Positions 33,551-45,099 of a DNA stretch of 64,000 nt are shown one piece after another. Origin of the DNA: Adiantum capillus-veneris (Eukaryota > Streptophyta > Polypodiopsida > Polypodiales > Pteridaceae); the NCBI GenBank assembly GCA_014529385.2, contig CM043963.1, positions 105,216,912 to 105,280,911 on the forward strand. Direction: 5' to 3'. Numbering within the stretch: the stretch's first letter is position 1; every line of letters begins with the position of its first letter. The notes below the pieces were generated by a model. The model was not told where the DNA came from, searched no databases, and was given only the letters and a program-made list of their open reading frames with translations. A program made the translations under genes and the position numbers.

Positions 33551-33727
33551 CGGATTTGGAGCGCGTGCGGCTAACTCCTGTACTAGTGGTTGGACGGCTT
33601 CGACTTCTTCTTCGATTGATGCTTCCGCATGAGCTACGTTTGGAGTTGACACCTTTCTTCCCACCTTCCGTGGTGGTGCAACGGCATGGGCGTCCTTAGA
33701 ACTTCGTGTTACACGCTTCGGAGCCAT
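33551..33727 (-). CDS. Predicted LTR-encoded first exon of a spliced gag
   Basis: ATG at 33727 (minus) opens MAPKRVTRSSKDAHAVAPPR, a basic start, then an acidic segment (EASIEEEVEAV) and ends ...AARAPNP at 33551. There GTAAGA forms a good 5' splice site in phase 0. A TATA box 207 bp upstream fits a promoter for it. In a complete element this exon in the 5' LTR would lie upstream of gag, which has a phase-0 acceptor (ACACTCAG, 35275-35268) just inside its open frame. The frame runs on past the donor to 33308 but becomes low quality. No RNA evidence, and this copy's 5' LTR is truncated. Confidence 0.45.
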
Positions 33728-33933
33728 AGCTTTGGAATGGAGAAAAGAAAAACGTGTCGATGGAGAGAGAGAGAGAGAGAGAGTTCACAAATCAGTTAAC
33801 GGCACGTCGACAATTGGAGATGGAGATGGTTTGAAGGTGAGAAGTTAAGGGAGAGAGGCTTCCTCCGACGCGTCATTGCAAGAGAGCTTCTGCTTCTGTA
33901 GATGTGTGCGTTCAAGTGAGAGGAGAAGGGTCC

Positions 33934-33941
33934 TTTATATA
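33934..33941 (-). promoter_or_regulatory. TATA box in the LTR of the gag-only element
   Basis: TATATAAA on the minus strand within GGCCTATATAAAGGACCC. It would start transcription near 33905, about 180 nt before the LTR-encoded ATG. Confidence 0.6.
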
Positions 33942-34496
33942 GGCCCTAGGGGGTGCTAAGAATACTGAGAGGTTTCAAGAATAGAAGAGGAAAAAAAAAA
34001 GCTCGCGCGTCGTCGCGGCTCTAAATTTTATTTTTATTTTTTTATTTTTTTTGCGCGCGTTCGCGAATTCTATACGCGATTCTAAAAAGCTCTATACTTA
34101 CAAGTTCCCATTCTATTTTGAAAGAGAGAAAGAAAGAAGTATCCTAATTTTGACTCACCTCTTTTTCTTTCCTAAAAATACTATTTCTAAGCTTTTTCTT
34201 CACACATAGATTAGGTTCCCACATAAATCTATTGTTCCACATAAAGAAGATCATAAATAATTAGATTCTGCGCTCGATTCTTGATCCGATTGCTCTGATA
34301 AACTCATGATGACTCACAAAATTGAGAATCTCAATTACTTTGCAAAATAACTGAAATGACTTATATGGATAAATGTTGGGTACATTACAATCTCCCCAAC
34401 TTAGGGATTCGAGATGTCCTCATCTCAAGAAAAACTGAGAATACCCCTACTCTAATTACTATCTTGACCCTCAATATATCCAAAAGAGTGATGTCC

Positions 34497-35282
34497 TTAC
34501 TCTGCTTCGCTTGCTACTATTGCTCCATTAGTTCGTTGTGGACAAAAGTTCTGATAATGTCCCAACTCCCCACATTCAAAGCATCGAACATTCAAGCGTC
34601 GAGCATCTTGCGCATTAGCAGCATAAACCCTTTGTGGTTGTCTATCTTTGATACTTTGATTCTGTTCAATTCTTTTTGCAATCCCTTGTTCCTTCATTAA
34701 AGGTTTGGCTCGTAGTAAAGCATCTTGTACAATGGTAGGTTTCAAGGCTTCCAATCGCGAGCAAATGGGTTCTCTTAATCCTTGACAAAAGCGAGCTACC
34801 TGCTGCTCTATGGTCATTGACGGTGCATAACGTCTAAGCCTTACAAACTTTGAGTAGTACTCTTCCAAAGATAAACCATATTGTTTCAAGCTAAAGAACT
34901 CGTTCATCTTTATCGCTTCATGGGCAGGAGGTAAGTATCTTTCCTTCACAGCTTGTTTGATCTCCCACCAACTCTGAGAGTTCTCCAACACTCTCATGTC
35001 ACGACAATGTTGTTTCCACCATAATTTTGCTTCCCCTGAGAGGCGAAACATCCCTAACATTGCTTGATTTGCAGTTGTGGTCCTTGCAGCAGAGAAGTAA
35101 TCATCCATAGCCTCAATCCATACTTCTGCTTCTTTCTCAATATCATCACCCTCTCCTTTAAAAGAAGGTGGTTGCATATGTTTGAGCAACAACTTCTTCT
35201 CCTGAATCTCCGTATAGAGAGCATCGTTCTGAGGGTTTTCCAACGTAGAAGTGCTTTGAGGATTCCCCTGAGTGTACATCAA
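34497..35282 (-). CDS. Ty3/Gypsy-type gag with CCHC knuckle
   Basis: A 261-codon frame with the retrotransposon gag domain (AEVWIEAMDDYFSA, GEAKLWWKQH, WWEIKQAVKERYLPP, FSLKQYGLSLEEYYSKFVRL, FCQGLREPI) and the knuckle CFECGELGHYQNFC near residues 235-248, ending shortly after. The first ATG in the frame is 35279, but the true start may be spliced: a phase-0 acceptor at 35270-35268 would join it to the LTR exon at 33727-33551 of a complete copy. No protease or RT follows; a purine tract comes about 100 bp later. The frame is undamaged. Confidence 0.85.
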   Translation of the reverse strand: MMYTQGNPQSTSTLENPQNDALYTEIQEKKLLLKHMQPPSFKGEGDDIEKEAEVWIEAMDDYFSAARTTTANQAMLGMFRLSGEAKLWWKQHCRDMRVLENSQSWWEIKQAVKERYLPPAHEAIKMNEFFSLKQYGLSLEEYYSKFVRLRRYAPSMTIEQQVARFCQGLREPICSRLEALKPTIVQDALLRAKPLMKEQGIAKRIEQNQSIKDRQPQRVYAANAQDARRLNVRCFECGELGHYQNFCPQRTNGAIVASEAE

Positions 35283-35309
35283 TGTTTGTAATGACTCAAA
35301 TAAATAGGG

Positions 35310-35550
35310 TACTTTCGAAACTTAGACTTATCCAGTCCACTAAAAGCTCAATCGTATGAGTTAATCAATCCTTACTTATCCGATTCATTAAAACCCAATC
35401 ACATGACCTAACCAATCTTGACTTAACCAGTCCATCAAAACTTATCCATATGACTTAACCAGTCATGACTTATCCAATCCGTCAAAACTCAATCATATGA
35501 CTTAACCAGTCATGATTATCCAATCACATGACTTAACCAGTCAAACAATG
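35310..35550. repeat. Short tandem repeats in the leader of the gag-only element
   Basis: Four or five degenerate copies of a motif CTTATCCAGTCCATCAAAAC followed by TCAATCATATGACTTAACCA, spaced about 45-65 bp, between gag and the primer site. Confidence 0.75.
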
Positions 35551-35760
35551 TCTTTGTAGAAAAAAACTCAATCTTTTAATCATAAAGTTGTCAAAATGTC
35601 ATATAGGAGTCTACAAAAGATCTCTCCAAGAGCAAACATAATAGAGTCTTTAACCATAACACATGAACCGGCATATTGTAATATCCTTGCGAGTTTCGTA
35701 ATGGGTATAGAAAACCATACACATGAAGAAGCTTGAAGTAGCCACCTAAATCTTTTTAAC

Positions 35761-35777
35761 CTATGCTCGATACCAAT
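35761..35777 (-). promoter_or_regulatory. Primer-binding site of the gag-only element
   Basis: ATTGGTATCGAGCATAG (minus) directly follows the LTR end CCTTACA. It resembles the tRNA-Met site TGGTATCAGAGC with one base missing. Confidence 0.65.
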
Positions 35778-35839
35778 TGTAAGGTCCCCGTCCTAAAAGA
35801 TTGGGGCGACATGGAAGATAGCCTTCTTTATCCTCTAAA
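35778..35839 (-). repeat. 5' LTR fragment (last 62 bp) of the gag-only element
   Basis: Matches 32385-32446 with two substitutions, then changes abruptly to unrelated DNA at 35840. The promoter part of the LTR is missing. Confidence 0.88.
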
Positions 35840-36698
35840 GGTGTTGTGTAGCTTGTAGACCTTTCCTTTTGAAAATGCAAGTGTTGGTGGTAGAGAAGCT
35901 CTAAATCTTGCCTCTTCAAATCATTGAAAGTAGCTACAACTTGTGGTTTGATAAAGGCATCTACACTCAACTTTTCCCTTGTCCTCATTCCTTCTCCAGC
36001 ATCAGGTAGCTTGAGAGCCTCTGCTTTCAGTGATACGAAACTCCATCTTTCCAAATCTTGAGTCCAAGAGTTGGATCGTGCTTTACTCTATGATAGTGGA
36101 TAGCAACTCATGAGCTCTTTTGAAGTATACTCTACAAGGTAGTTGCTCAAAGTATGCTCGTAATACCATCATCGGGAAGGTTGTCCTTAGCTTTGGCACC
36201 TTGCAATGTCTTCCATCTCTTTTGGATAGATGTGAGGTTTGACTAGAATGCAAGATTCAAGCTTATTTGAACATCCATACCAGTGCTAGTTTAAAAGAAG
36301 TATTCAATTACCGATGAAGATTATCTCAAACCTAAAGGCTAAAGCACTTCTAAAGACTTAAGGAATTTCAAGCAGCGACAGCAAGGGAACGTTGCCTTGT
36401 TGTCGCTGGTGGCAAGGCAACATCATTGGTAAACACATTGCCACCAACGATGTCGTGAGCACCTTGGACCCCCCCCCCCCCCCCCCCCCCCGGCGCACAC
36501 ACACATGTCACACAACTCTTTTCTTCAACAGGCCCTTACTAGCAACCTCCTATTCTCTCACCCATGTCAACATTTTGTGTAAGGCCACATACATTCAAGA
36601 TGAAAGCACAAATATCTGCATGTGATTAGGCCTTAATGCATGTATGTGGGAGAGAGTTTATGAGGAGGAGGGAGTATCCCCAATCGCGATACGAATGC
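35840..36698. other. Spacer, possible gene scrap, poly-C run
   Basis: Minus-strand 35840-36054 is open and reads like a protein fragment (SLKAEALKLPDAGEGMRTRE, KPQVVATFNDLKRQDLELLY), but I do not recognise a family and it is bordered by the LTR fragment. A run of 22 C lies near 36471-36492, followed by (AC)n. Nothing else seen. Confidence 0.35.
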
Positions 36699-36925
36699 TG
36701 TTGGAATTAGGGTTGCAAAGAAACGCACACAGCTTGGAGAAGACGAAGGAAGCTCAAGGCACACAATAGAGAGTGTGTTACTTAGTGTGCAATGGAAAGA
36801 TGGATAGCCCTAGAGTGATGGGCGTATATATAATTCTCGGGGGAAAAAACCTCCTAAAGAGGGAAAAAATGCCCCAACGGTCCTAGTATGTTCACACACA
36901 TCACTACCACATGTATATGGTAACA
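36699..36925 (-). repeat. 3' LTR of the Copia element at 36699-40647
   Basis: Minus-strand TGTTACCATATAC...CAATTCCAACA. It contains a TATATA stretch (36825-36832) and the two-stem T-run motif (36839-36875). Confidence 0.9.
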
Positions 36926-37019
36926 AATCCCCCCTGGAGTGATGCGGTGAACAAGAGCTGGCACACGAGTAAAGGGTAGTGCCATGATCCGAGGACATGA
37001 TCAGTCCACAAAGGGGAGT

Positions 37020-38385
37020 AAACCCAAAGCTTTGCAGAAAGCTTCAAGCTTCTTACGAGACAATGCCTTTGTGAAAAGATCTGCAAGGTTGTCCTGTGTT
37101 GGCACATAAGCCAAGCTGATCTCTCCTGCTGAGAGCCTCTCCCTAACATAGTGCTAATGCACCTCAATGTGCTTTGTACGAGCATGAAAAATTGGGTTCC
37201 TCGCAACTGCCAATGCGCTCTGACTGTCAGTGTAGATAGTGTTGGTAGTGTCCTATCCAACACCCAAATCAGCCATAAGGCGTTTGAGCCATACACACTC
37301 AACCATAGCTGTGAAGATTCTCCTGTACTCAGCCTCACAACTCGAAGGGGCCACAGTAGGTTGCTTCTTGCTCAACCATGATATACATGAACTGCCAAGC
37401 ATGAAACAAAAACCACTTGTGGACACTCGCATGTCAAAACAACCAGCCCAATTTGAGTCCAAAAAAGCATGTAAGCCTGGCGGCAATGATCCCCCCTTTG
37501 GATAAAACAAGCCAAGATATAAAGTGCCACTAAGGTAGCAAAAAATCCTCTTGACAGCCTGCCAATGCTTAAACCCTGGGCTATGCATAAATCTGATGAC
37601 CTGTGAGACTGCAAACTGAATATCTGGCCTCGTGTTGCATACAAAAATGAGGCATCCAACAGCAGTTTAGTAAAGAGTGACAACTACAAGATCACCAGCA
37701 TCATGTAGACTCAATTTCAAACCTATTTCCATGGGAGTGGCAATAGGTTTGCAATCCTCAAGTCCAAACGTACATAGCAATGTCTCTATGTAGCTTTTTT
37801 GACACAAGGCAATACCACCATCACACTGCTTAAACTATATCCCAAAGTAATGATGCAACAGCCCCAAATCTTTCATCTTGAAAGTAGCATTCAAATCAGC
37901 CTTAAATTAAGCAATATGTCTCTCATTTGGTCTAGTGATCAGCAAATCATCTACATAAAGAACCACAATGAGAAGTACATCACCCTCACGCTTTACATAC
38001 AGTGTGCTTTCTGTTGGACTGTCACGAAAGCCTTGTTTGACCAAATGAGTATCAGCTTTCTCATACCAAGCACGAGGAGATTGCTTCAACCCATACAAAT
38101 CCTTGTTACATTTGTACACTTTGTCCTCCTGTCCTTTCTTGAAAAAACCGCGAGGCTACGTTACATAAACTTCCTCAAATATGTCACCATTCAAGAAAGC
38201 AGTAACAATGTCTGATTGATATACTTCCCAACCGAAATGAGCTACCAACGCACATAGAAAACGCACAGTAGTCATACGACAAGTCGGAGAAAAAGTCTCT
38301 TCATAATATATGCCTTTTTGTTGTGCATAACCCTTTGCAACAAGTCAAGCATTATGGCGATCGATCTCACCATCCGGCTTGCGTT
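37020..38385 (-). pseudogene. Copia RT and RNase H, broken
   Basis: Recognisable blocks on the minus strand are DLYGLKQSPRAWYEKADTHL and VVLYVDDLLI (38119-37907), HSPGFKHWQAVKRIFCYLSG, FLDSNWAGCFD and the RNase H stretch SSCEAEYRRIFTAMVECVWL (37588-37253), and a C-terminal part with HWHYVRERL- and FTKAL-like remains down to about 37020. Blocks lie in different frames with stops between. Enzymatically dead. Confidence 0.88.
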
Positions 38386-39358
38386 TCAACTTGTAAACCC
38401 ACTTCGTACCAATGGCCTTTTTGCCAGGAGGCAAATCACATAAAGTCCATGTGTCATTTTCTGTAAGTGCATCATATTCTGATTGATGACAGCCATCCAA
38501 TTTTTTGAATTTTGTGCTTCATCAAAAGATAGAGGTTCCTCAACATCATGTAAGCTAGACACATCCAAAGCATAACAATCTGATGCATAAGATGCATGGC
38601 GAGAGCCTGAACGAGTACGAATAGACAAAGGTGCATCCAATTTACTATCACGCAAAGTGTGCACCAGCCATTTTGACATACCTCTAGCCTGCTCATTTTC
38701 AGCCCGTTCCTCATCAAGTACATCATGTACATCTACATCGGTAATAGGCTGATCTATAACATTTTTGGAAACCCCCATAGGCTGTACATTTGCCTCATTG
38801 GAATCTACATTCGAACTTCCACCACTGAAAAGAGGCAACAAAGCGGCATAAATGTCCCGTGAGCTTACATTATTGTCTCTAGTACATGACAGCAAGGGCT
38901 GAACAGAATCTTCCACAAACACTACATCCCGTGAAACCAAAATACGCTTTGTTTGCCCATGATACAACCTGTAACCTTTGCTTTCAGCACTATAACCAAC
39001 AAAAATACATTTGACAACCTTATCATCCAATTTTCTACGCCGCACTTGTGGCACTAAACCATAAACCAAACAGCCAAAAAGACACATGTGCTCAATAAAT
39101 GGACTTCTATCATGCCATGCTTCATATGGAGTCATAGACTGCAACGATTTCATAGGACACCTGTTGAGTACATAAGTGGCACACATGACAGCCTCGAGCC
39201 GAAACAAATGTGGTAAAGCTTGACTCTTGACCATACATCTTGCCATTTCTTTAAGAGACCTGTTTTTCCTTTCAGCAATACCATTTTGTTGAGGTGTATA
39301 TGGCACTGTACATTGGTATTTTATCCCACGACTAGCCAAAAATGCATCAAATTCCCCC
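38386..39358 (-). pseudogene. Copia integrase C-terminal half and RT start, broken
   Basis: Starts within the integrase core (FDAFLASRGIKYQCTVPYTP, QQNGIAERKNRSLKEMARCM), continues through VFGC-like FGCLVYGLVPQ and FVGYSAESKGYRLYHGQTKR to the RT N-terminus (MSKWLVHTLRDSKLDAPLS, LAKRPLVRSGF). The block is 300 codons long without a stop, but it is out of frame with the preceding part because of a GC-rich insertion near 39355-39385 containing C runs. Confidence 0.88.
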
Positions 39359-40159
39359 CTACTCCCCCCCTCGATCGAAACGGAGGGTGCCCATAGTACA
39401 TTTCGATACATTTTCAGCCATAGCCAGAAATTGTTTGAAGCGTATAAAAACTTCGGACTTCTCTTTAAGAGGAAATAACCATGCATGCATGGAGTAATCA
39501 TCAAAGAAAGTCACGAAGTACAGGTAATTGCCCAAGAAAGGAGTTTGCATGGACCCACAAACATCACTATGCACAAGCTGCAACCTGCATGTGGCCCTAA
39601 CTGAACCATCCTTTGGAAACTTAGAATGCTGCATTTTACCCAAAATACAGTCTTTACAAACATGTTTGATAGGTGCTTCAAGAGGCGGCAAAGAAGCAAC
39701 CATATCAGATTTCTGCAAACGCAGCAAACCGACAAAATTCAGATGCCCAAAACGTGCATGCCAGAGTTTTGCATCTAAAATAGCCCTTGAATCCGCAACT
39801 GCATTTGCAAAATTTTGTCCACACTTGTCATACAAAGTGAGCTTATACAGCCCATGAAACAAAAGGCCAGATGCAACAATTTCAACACCAAAACTGAGAT
39901 CATGAACTGTACATCTGTCATCCACAAATTTGACTACAATTCCAAGTCTAGCAAGTTCGGATACAGACAAAAGATTCTTCTTGATCCCAGGTACATAAAG
40001 TGCATCAACAAGTGTGAAAGAACTGTCATTTGCAGCAATAAGCACAATCTTTCCAACCCCCTTGGATAAGAGGCATTGTTGGCACAAGTGACTGAATTGT
40101 TGGCACAAGCGGGAACAACACGTGCTATATAGCACAAGCGGAAGTAGACTGTAAGGCAC
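39359..40159 (-). pseudogene. Copia protease C-terminus, gag-pre-integrase and integrase start
   Basis: Open frame with DALYVPGIKKNLLSVSELA (end of protease), KLWHARFGHLNFVGLLRLQK with CKDCILGKMQ (zinc-binding gag-pre-integrase), HSDVCGSMQTPFLGNYLYF and FFDDYSMHAWLFPLKE, ending RFDRGGE at 39359 where the frame is lost. The first 40 codons (MPYSLLPL...) are not recognisable protease, which shows that the DSGA region and all of gag are gone. Confidence 0.88.
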
Positions 40160-40407
40160 CTGTTATGCAAAAAACGACACTGACAAAAAATCTGCACAAA
40201 ATGACGAAATTGCCTGTGCAAACCTGCCTGAAGTGGAAACGGAGGCCGAAATGAGCCTGAATCAGAAATCTGAGCAAACTAAGCTCTACGAGCAATCCCA
40301 AATTTTTTGTCGACCTGCAAATGCTCCCCAAAGCTCAAAGAAATTGAAGAAAGTGAGCAGGCGTGTGCTAGAGCTGCTGGCGACTGAGCCCAGGAGGACG
40401 CAACCTG

Positions 40408-40420
40408 CTATGATACCAAT
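40408..40420 (-). promoter_or_regulatory. Primer-binding site of the Copia element at 36699-40647
   Basis: ATTGGTATCATAG (minus) adjoins the LTR end CCAACA; a tRNA-Met-type site with a mismatch. Confidence 0.75.
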
Positions 40421-40647
40421 TGTTGGAATTAGGGTTGCAGAGAAATGCACACAGCTTGGAGAAGACGAAGGAAGCTCAAGGCACACAATAGAGAGTGTGT
40501 TACTTAGTGTGCAATGGAAATATGGATAGCCCTAGAGTGATCGGCGTATATACAATGCTCGAGGGAAAAAACCTCCTAAAGAGGGAAAAAATGCCCCGGC
40601 GGTCCTAGTGTGTTCACACACATCAGTACCACATATATATGGTAACA
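40421..40647 (-). repeat. 5' LTR of the Copia element at 36699-40647
   Basis: 227 bp, same ends as the left copy, 12 substitutions. T-run motif at 40561-40597. Confidence 0.9.
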
Positions 40648-40798
40648 AATACTGGCCGCAAGCCCAGAGGTAATGGAGCGTCAAGACTACAACAAGAAAT
40701 GGATGAGATGATAGGTGTGTTTTCCCTCTCTCTATTGGGTCTTCCAACCATGAAAACTTTAGTTCAAAATATGGAGCCGCAATGGTCACATGTATTTC

Positions 40799-42010
<1,212 letters not shown>

Positions 42011-42264
42011 GGTGGAATGTAGTGCTCGAGAAAAGTGTGCCTCAACTTAGCCTTATAATAGAGAAGAAGAAAATCCACTTGAAAAGTTTAAGAAAATGTA
42101 GTTAAGTTTCAAAAAATGTAGGTTAAATTTCCTCAATGGATTTACTAGAACACTAGTGGAATGCAAGGAACCTCGTCTGAAATTGACTCTCCTTCCACGC
42201 ATGCCTTTTGGCGGCCTCCACATGTGTTGCCAACTTCCCAGCACACCCGTGTTGCAACTCATCT

Positions 42265-42346
42265 TCCCCAGCGGTTTGTATTCGGTAGCGTTTCTGTCAT
42301 GACACATGGATTCCATCTAAACTGCCTTCAAGGGTGCACGTCGGCG

Positions 42347-42388
<42 letters not shown>

Positions 42389-42482
42389 CTCTCGTCCCCG
42401 ACGCTTGTATTCGAGAGTGTTTCTATTGTGACACCTAGCTGCCATCTAGCTGTCTTCAAGGGTGCACGCTGGCATGTGGTGC

Positions 42483-42520
<38 letters not shown>

Positions 42521-42630
42521 CTCTCATGGCGGTTTGTATTCGAAAAAATTTTGCCACAAAACCTGACAGCCATCTAAAGTATCTTCAAGAATGCACGCCG
42601 GCGCACAGTGGTAGAGAGAGAGAAAGAACG
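42265..42630 (+). repeat. (AG)n-tailed tandem repeat, three units
   Basis: Three units of about 130 bp: GCGGTTTGTATTCG..., CCATCTA...CTTCAAG, GGTGCACGYYGGCGCAYGG, then (AG)n. Units end with (AG)n at 42352-42387, 42486-42520 and 42613-42623. Single related tails occur at 43845-43892 (AAGGGCGCGCGCCGGCGCGC, GGTGCTAG, (AG)n) and 45315-45387. Confidence 0.8.
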
Positions 42631-42645
42631 GAAGAGGCGGCATTG

Positions 42646-42878
42646 GGCAAGCAGAAGAAGAAGAAATGGAGCAAGGGAAAGCAGAAGGAGAAGATCCACA
42701 ATATTATGGTTTTTTTTATGAGGTTACTTATGATAAGCTTCTTTTTGAGGTTCCAAAGTGCAAACTTATTACTCCATCCATCCTCTCAGATCAATTAAGG
42801 ATGAATGGGTCACTTTCTCGCAAAGCTATTAGGGACTTAATGGCCATAGGCACCATATTTAGGCTTATAGCTGGTCAT
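42646..42878 (+). pseudogene. RPS25: 40S ribosomal protein eS25 pseudogene
   Basis: The reading starts [17 protein letters not shown], the basic N-terminal hallmark of eS25. After a one-base slip at an eight-T run (42710-42717) it continues [20 protein letters not shown] and [20 protein letters not shown], the winged-helix core of eS25, and breaks off before the usual QQIYTRATN-type end. No intron interrupts the coding stretch, which suggests a processed copy, although no poly(A) tail is seen. The first dozen or so codons are missing. It lies next to the (AG)n repeats in non-genic DNA. It cannot make a functional protein. eS25 itself sits in the 40S head. Confidence 0.85.
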
Positions 42879-43199
42879 TAGTATTCAGGAAAAAAACATT
42901 TCTTCAAACATACAAAGTTCCTTTCCTTGAATTTGCCAAGAGGAAATTTTAACAAATTAGGTTATCTTTTTGGTTTTTTGCACTATTTTTCTCTATTTTG
43001 GGGCAGAACATCTCCTTTTCCTCTTGCTCTCAACCGGCATTTTTGAAATTGAAAACGGCACGATATTAAGCTGAGACACATTTTTTTGAAACATTGCTAC
43101 TCATGCAAATCAACAAAATTTTACTAGTTTCTCTAAGGAGATTCTAACTTTGTCAGTTTTGAGAGGCAAAGGTTACTGACGGAATTTTTCTCGAATTTT

Positions 43200-43540
43200 G
43201 AATGGAGATGGTTTTGCCTAAAAAGAGAGAGAAGAAGAAGAGAAATTCAACATCGCAGGAAACTATCCCAAGAGACCTTACATATCTATCCGATGAGGAG
43301 AGTTGAACTCAATACTTGTTATTCAAGTGGAAAATGGCACAACCAATCTACCACAGTTGGATGATTGAAAAGTTATACTATTTTCCTTTATTTATAAGCG
43401 CCCCCCCCCCCCCCCCCCCCCCCCCCTTTCGCCGGGCCCCCCGCGAGAAGAAGAGAATTTTAACGTCGTAGGAAACTATCCCAAGAGACCTTAAAGATCT
43501 ATCCGACGAGGAGAGTTGAACCTTCCCTTGAACTGTCGTA
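43200..43540. repeat. Duplicated block around a poly-C run
   Basis: GAAACTATCCCAAGAGACCT, then TA(C/A)A(T/G)ATCTATCCG and GAGGAGAGTTGAAC, occurs near 43237-43305 and again near 43465-43530. Between them is a run of about 26-28 C (43401-43426) next to TTTCGCCGGGCCCCCCGCG. A (GA)n tract follows at 43554-43581. Confidence 0.75.
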
Positions 43541-43547
43541 AAGTGCC

Positions 43548-43581
<34 letters not shown>

Positions 43582-43584
<3 letters not shown>

Positions 43585-44459
43585 CTGCCTTGAACTAGTG
43601 CTCGAAAATACCTAAGTTTAGTGTAATCCCACCTACAAATTTTGAAATTTACCTCTAAATTTTAAATTTGAAGATGAGAAAACCTACAAAATTTTGAAAA
43701 AAATAGTGTAATTCGGTGTAAAGCCTTCAAATTTTATCAATTTAAATTTTACCTCTGTTGGTTCACATACGAAGCCTGTAGGTCTGCCAAGTTTTTGGAA
43801 AAAAGGTTTTCTCGAGCACTGCCGCTGCACTGCCGTGAACTGCTGTAAAGGGCGCGCGCCGGCGCGCGGTGCTAGAGAGAGAGAGAGAGAGGAAGAGAGC
43901 GCACGTAATATAGGTGATGCAGAGCCCCGTCAGAAGCGATGCCTTCCCATTGAGCGGTGAAAAGCCCCGCCATCGGCTGTGGCACCTGCAACGACCTGGA
44001 CGCAGGCAGCTACTACGAATTCAGCTGGGAGAAATCCCCACCACAGTCATTCAAAAAGGAGCTCCACTCTCCTGAGCATGCTTGCACCTTCTTGCACCTC
44101 TTTGGGTGGCTCCCTCTCGCCATTGTTTGTGTCTATGTGCACAAAACCCATGCACCTGCATCTCTCCTTCCTTGAAGGTCACTCACCTGCATCAACTCCC
44201 TTTTCTGTGTGCCCAAAACTCTACTACCCTACATCTCCCTTTCCTTCAACATCCTACAATTATTACCTCCCACTATTCTTCTCTTTGTAGATCTCTGCGC
44301 CTTCCCTGGCCGGATGCATGTGGCAGTACGTTGCCCCATACTGAACACACCTTGGCCGCATAGTGACTTTCATCCAAGCCAGCTACAATGCATGAACCTA
44401 TAACTATCAGCACCTTGGGCTTAACACTCGTGGCAGTGAACCTAGCACTGCAGCATTGG
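43582..44459. other. Intergenic DNA, no gene recognised
   Basis: Includes an AT-rich stretch, the (AG)n-tailed repeat near 43845-43892 and a C-rich part with overlapping short frames (43957-44403) without recognisable domains. Confidence 0.4.
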
Positions 44460-45099
44460 CTTTCTATGAGGATGGATTAAGCCATGAAGCAATTGACTTA
44501 ATGGAGGAGGATCTAGCATCTGTGGCGATGTATTGCATTAATTGCATCACAGCTTGTGTCCATGGCATGCGATGTTGAAAGAACGCATCGACTGGGAAAT
44601 GGCATGCGAAGCCACGTAGCAACCACTTTTGGCGCACATTCTTCCGCTTCACAGAGGGGGATGACAGGAGGTTTGAGGAGACCCTAAGAGTTTCGAGAGC
44701 TTGCTTCTACCATGTTTGTGCTCTAGTGTCGAAGGAGTTGCAGCCAAGAGCAATCCCTCAACAAATTCGAGAAGCTGTTCCAACACGTTCCCTGTCCGTG
44801 CGCAAGAAGGTGGCAATATCGCTACATTTGTTGGGTGTAGGGGGTCCACTGCACAACATGGCAAACCATTATGGTTTTGGGCAATCCACGATGTGTCAAG
44901 TGCTACGTCAGTTTGTGTCTGCAATATTGGAACACAAACACTCAATCATATGTGGGCCTAGGACTCCACAAGGTTGGTAGGCTCTCAAGGACGACTTTGA
45001 GGAGAAACATGGGTTGCAATCCTTTAGCCAAGCCCCAAACGTCCGGATTTTGTGGCCTTTGTTTCCGCAACCAGCTACTGTGATCAGACATTCCTAAGT
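44460..45099 (+). pseudogene. PIF/Harbinger-type transposase (HARBI1/ALP1-like) N-terminal fragment
   Basis: The frame from about 44597 reads WRTFFRFTEGDDRRFEETLR, SRACFYHVCALVSKELQPR, LSVRKKVAISLHLLGVGGPL, MANHYGFGQSTMCQVLRQF and ILEHK. This is the N-terminal and helix-turn-helix part of the family (typical pattern: RxLxVSRxxF, VAIxLxxLxxGxxxxxxAxxFGxGxSTV). A TAG at 44978-44980 interrupts it, after which ALKDDFEEKHGLQ matches the next conserved block. The catalytic DDE region that should follow is absent and the frame ends near 45097. No terminal inverted repeats were found. It could also be a decayed ALP1-like host gene. Confidence 0.75.

Larger units (their letters stand above)
32385..34389 (-). 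repeat. 3' LTR (2,005 bp) of the gag-only element
   Basis: TG...CA ends on the minus strand. The 62 bp at its 32385 side matches 35778-35839 with two substitutions. It holds a consensus TATA box (TATATAAA on the minus strand, 33941-33934), a start codon 207 bp downstream and a GC-rich tandem repeat. The stretch near 33990-34075 is GC/AT mixed with poly(A/T) runs. Confidence 0.82.
32385..35839 (-). mobile_element. Gag-only Ty3/Gypsy-type element (TR-GAG-like) with truncated 5' LTR
   Basis: On the minus strand: 62 bp of 5' LTR end (35778-35839), primer site, leader with short repeats, gag (35282-34497), purine tract TTGGGGAGAT and a full 3' LTR (34389-32385, 2,005 bp). The internal part is only 1,388 bp and encodes nothing but gag, so protease, RT and integrase must come in trans. 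This matches the described class of terminal-repeat GAG elements. The LTR ends are TGTAATGTACCC and CCTTACA. No target duplication is expected or seen because the right LTR is cut off. Confidence 0.85.
36699..40647 (-). mobile_element. Decayed Ty1/Copia element lacking gag
   Basis: Both LTRs are 227 bp (36699-36925 and 40421-40647) and differ at 12 positions by eye (about 5 percent). The flanks are AATGC and AATAC, a target duplication with one transition. The purine tract CCAGGGGGGATT and a tRNA-Met-like primer site border the LTRs. On the minus strand the interior goes from leader almost straight into the end of protease, so gag and the DSGA part are deleted. Integrase, RT and RNase H follow with several frameshifts. 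Older than the Copia element at 21665. Confidence 0.92.

Noticed and set aside
35840-36054. Minus-strand frame (AEALKLPDAGEGMRTREKLS...) as a host exon
   Set aside because: No family recognised and no splice sites or further exons seen; recorded only as a possible scrap.
43957-44403. Overlapping Pro/Ser/His-rich frames
   Set aside because: Three overlapping frames of C-rich DNA with no domain and no supporting context.
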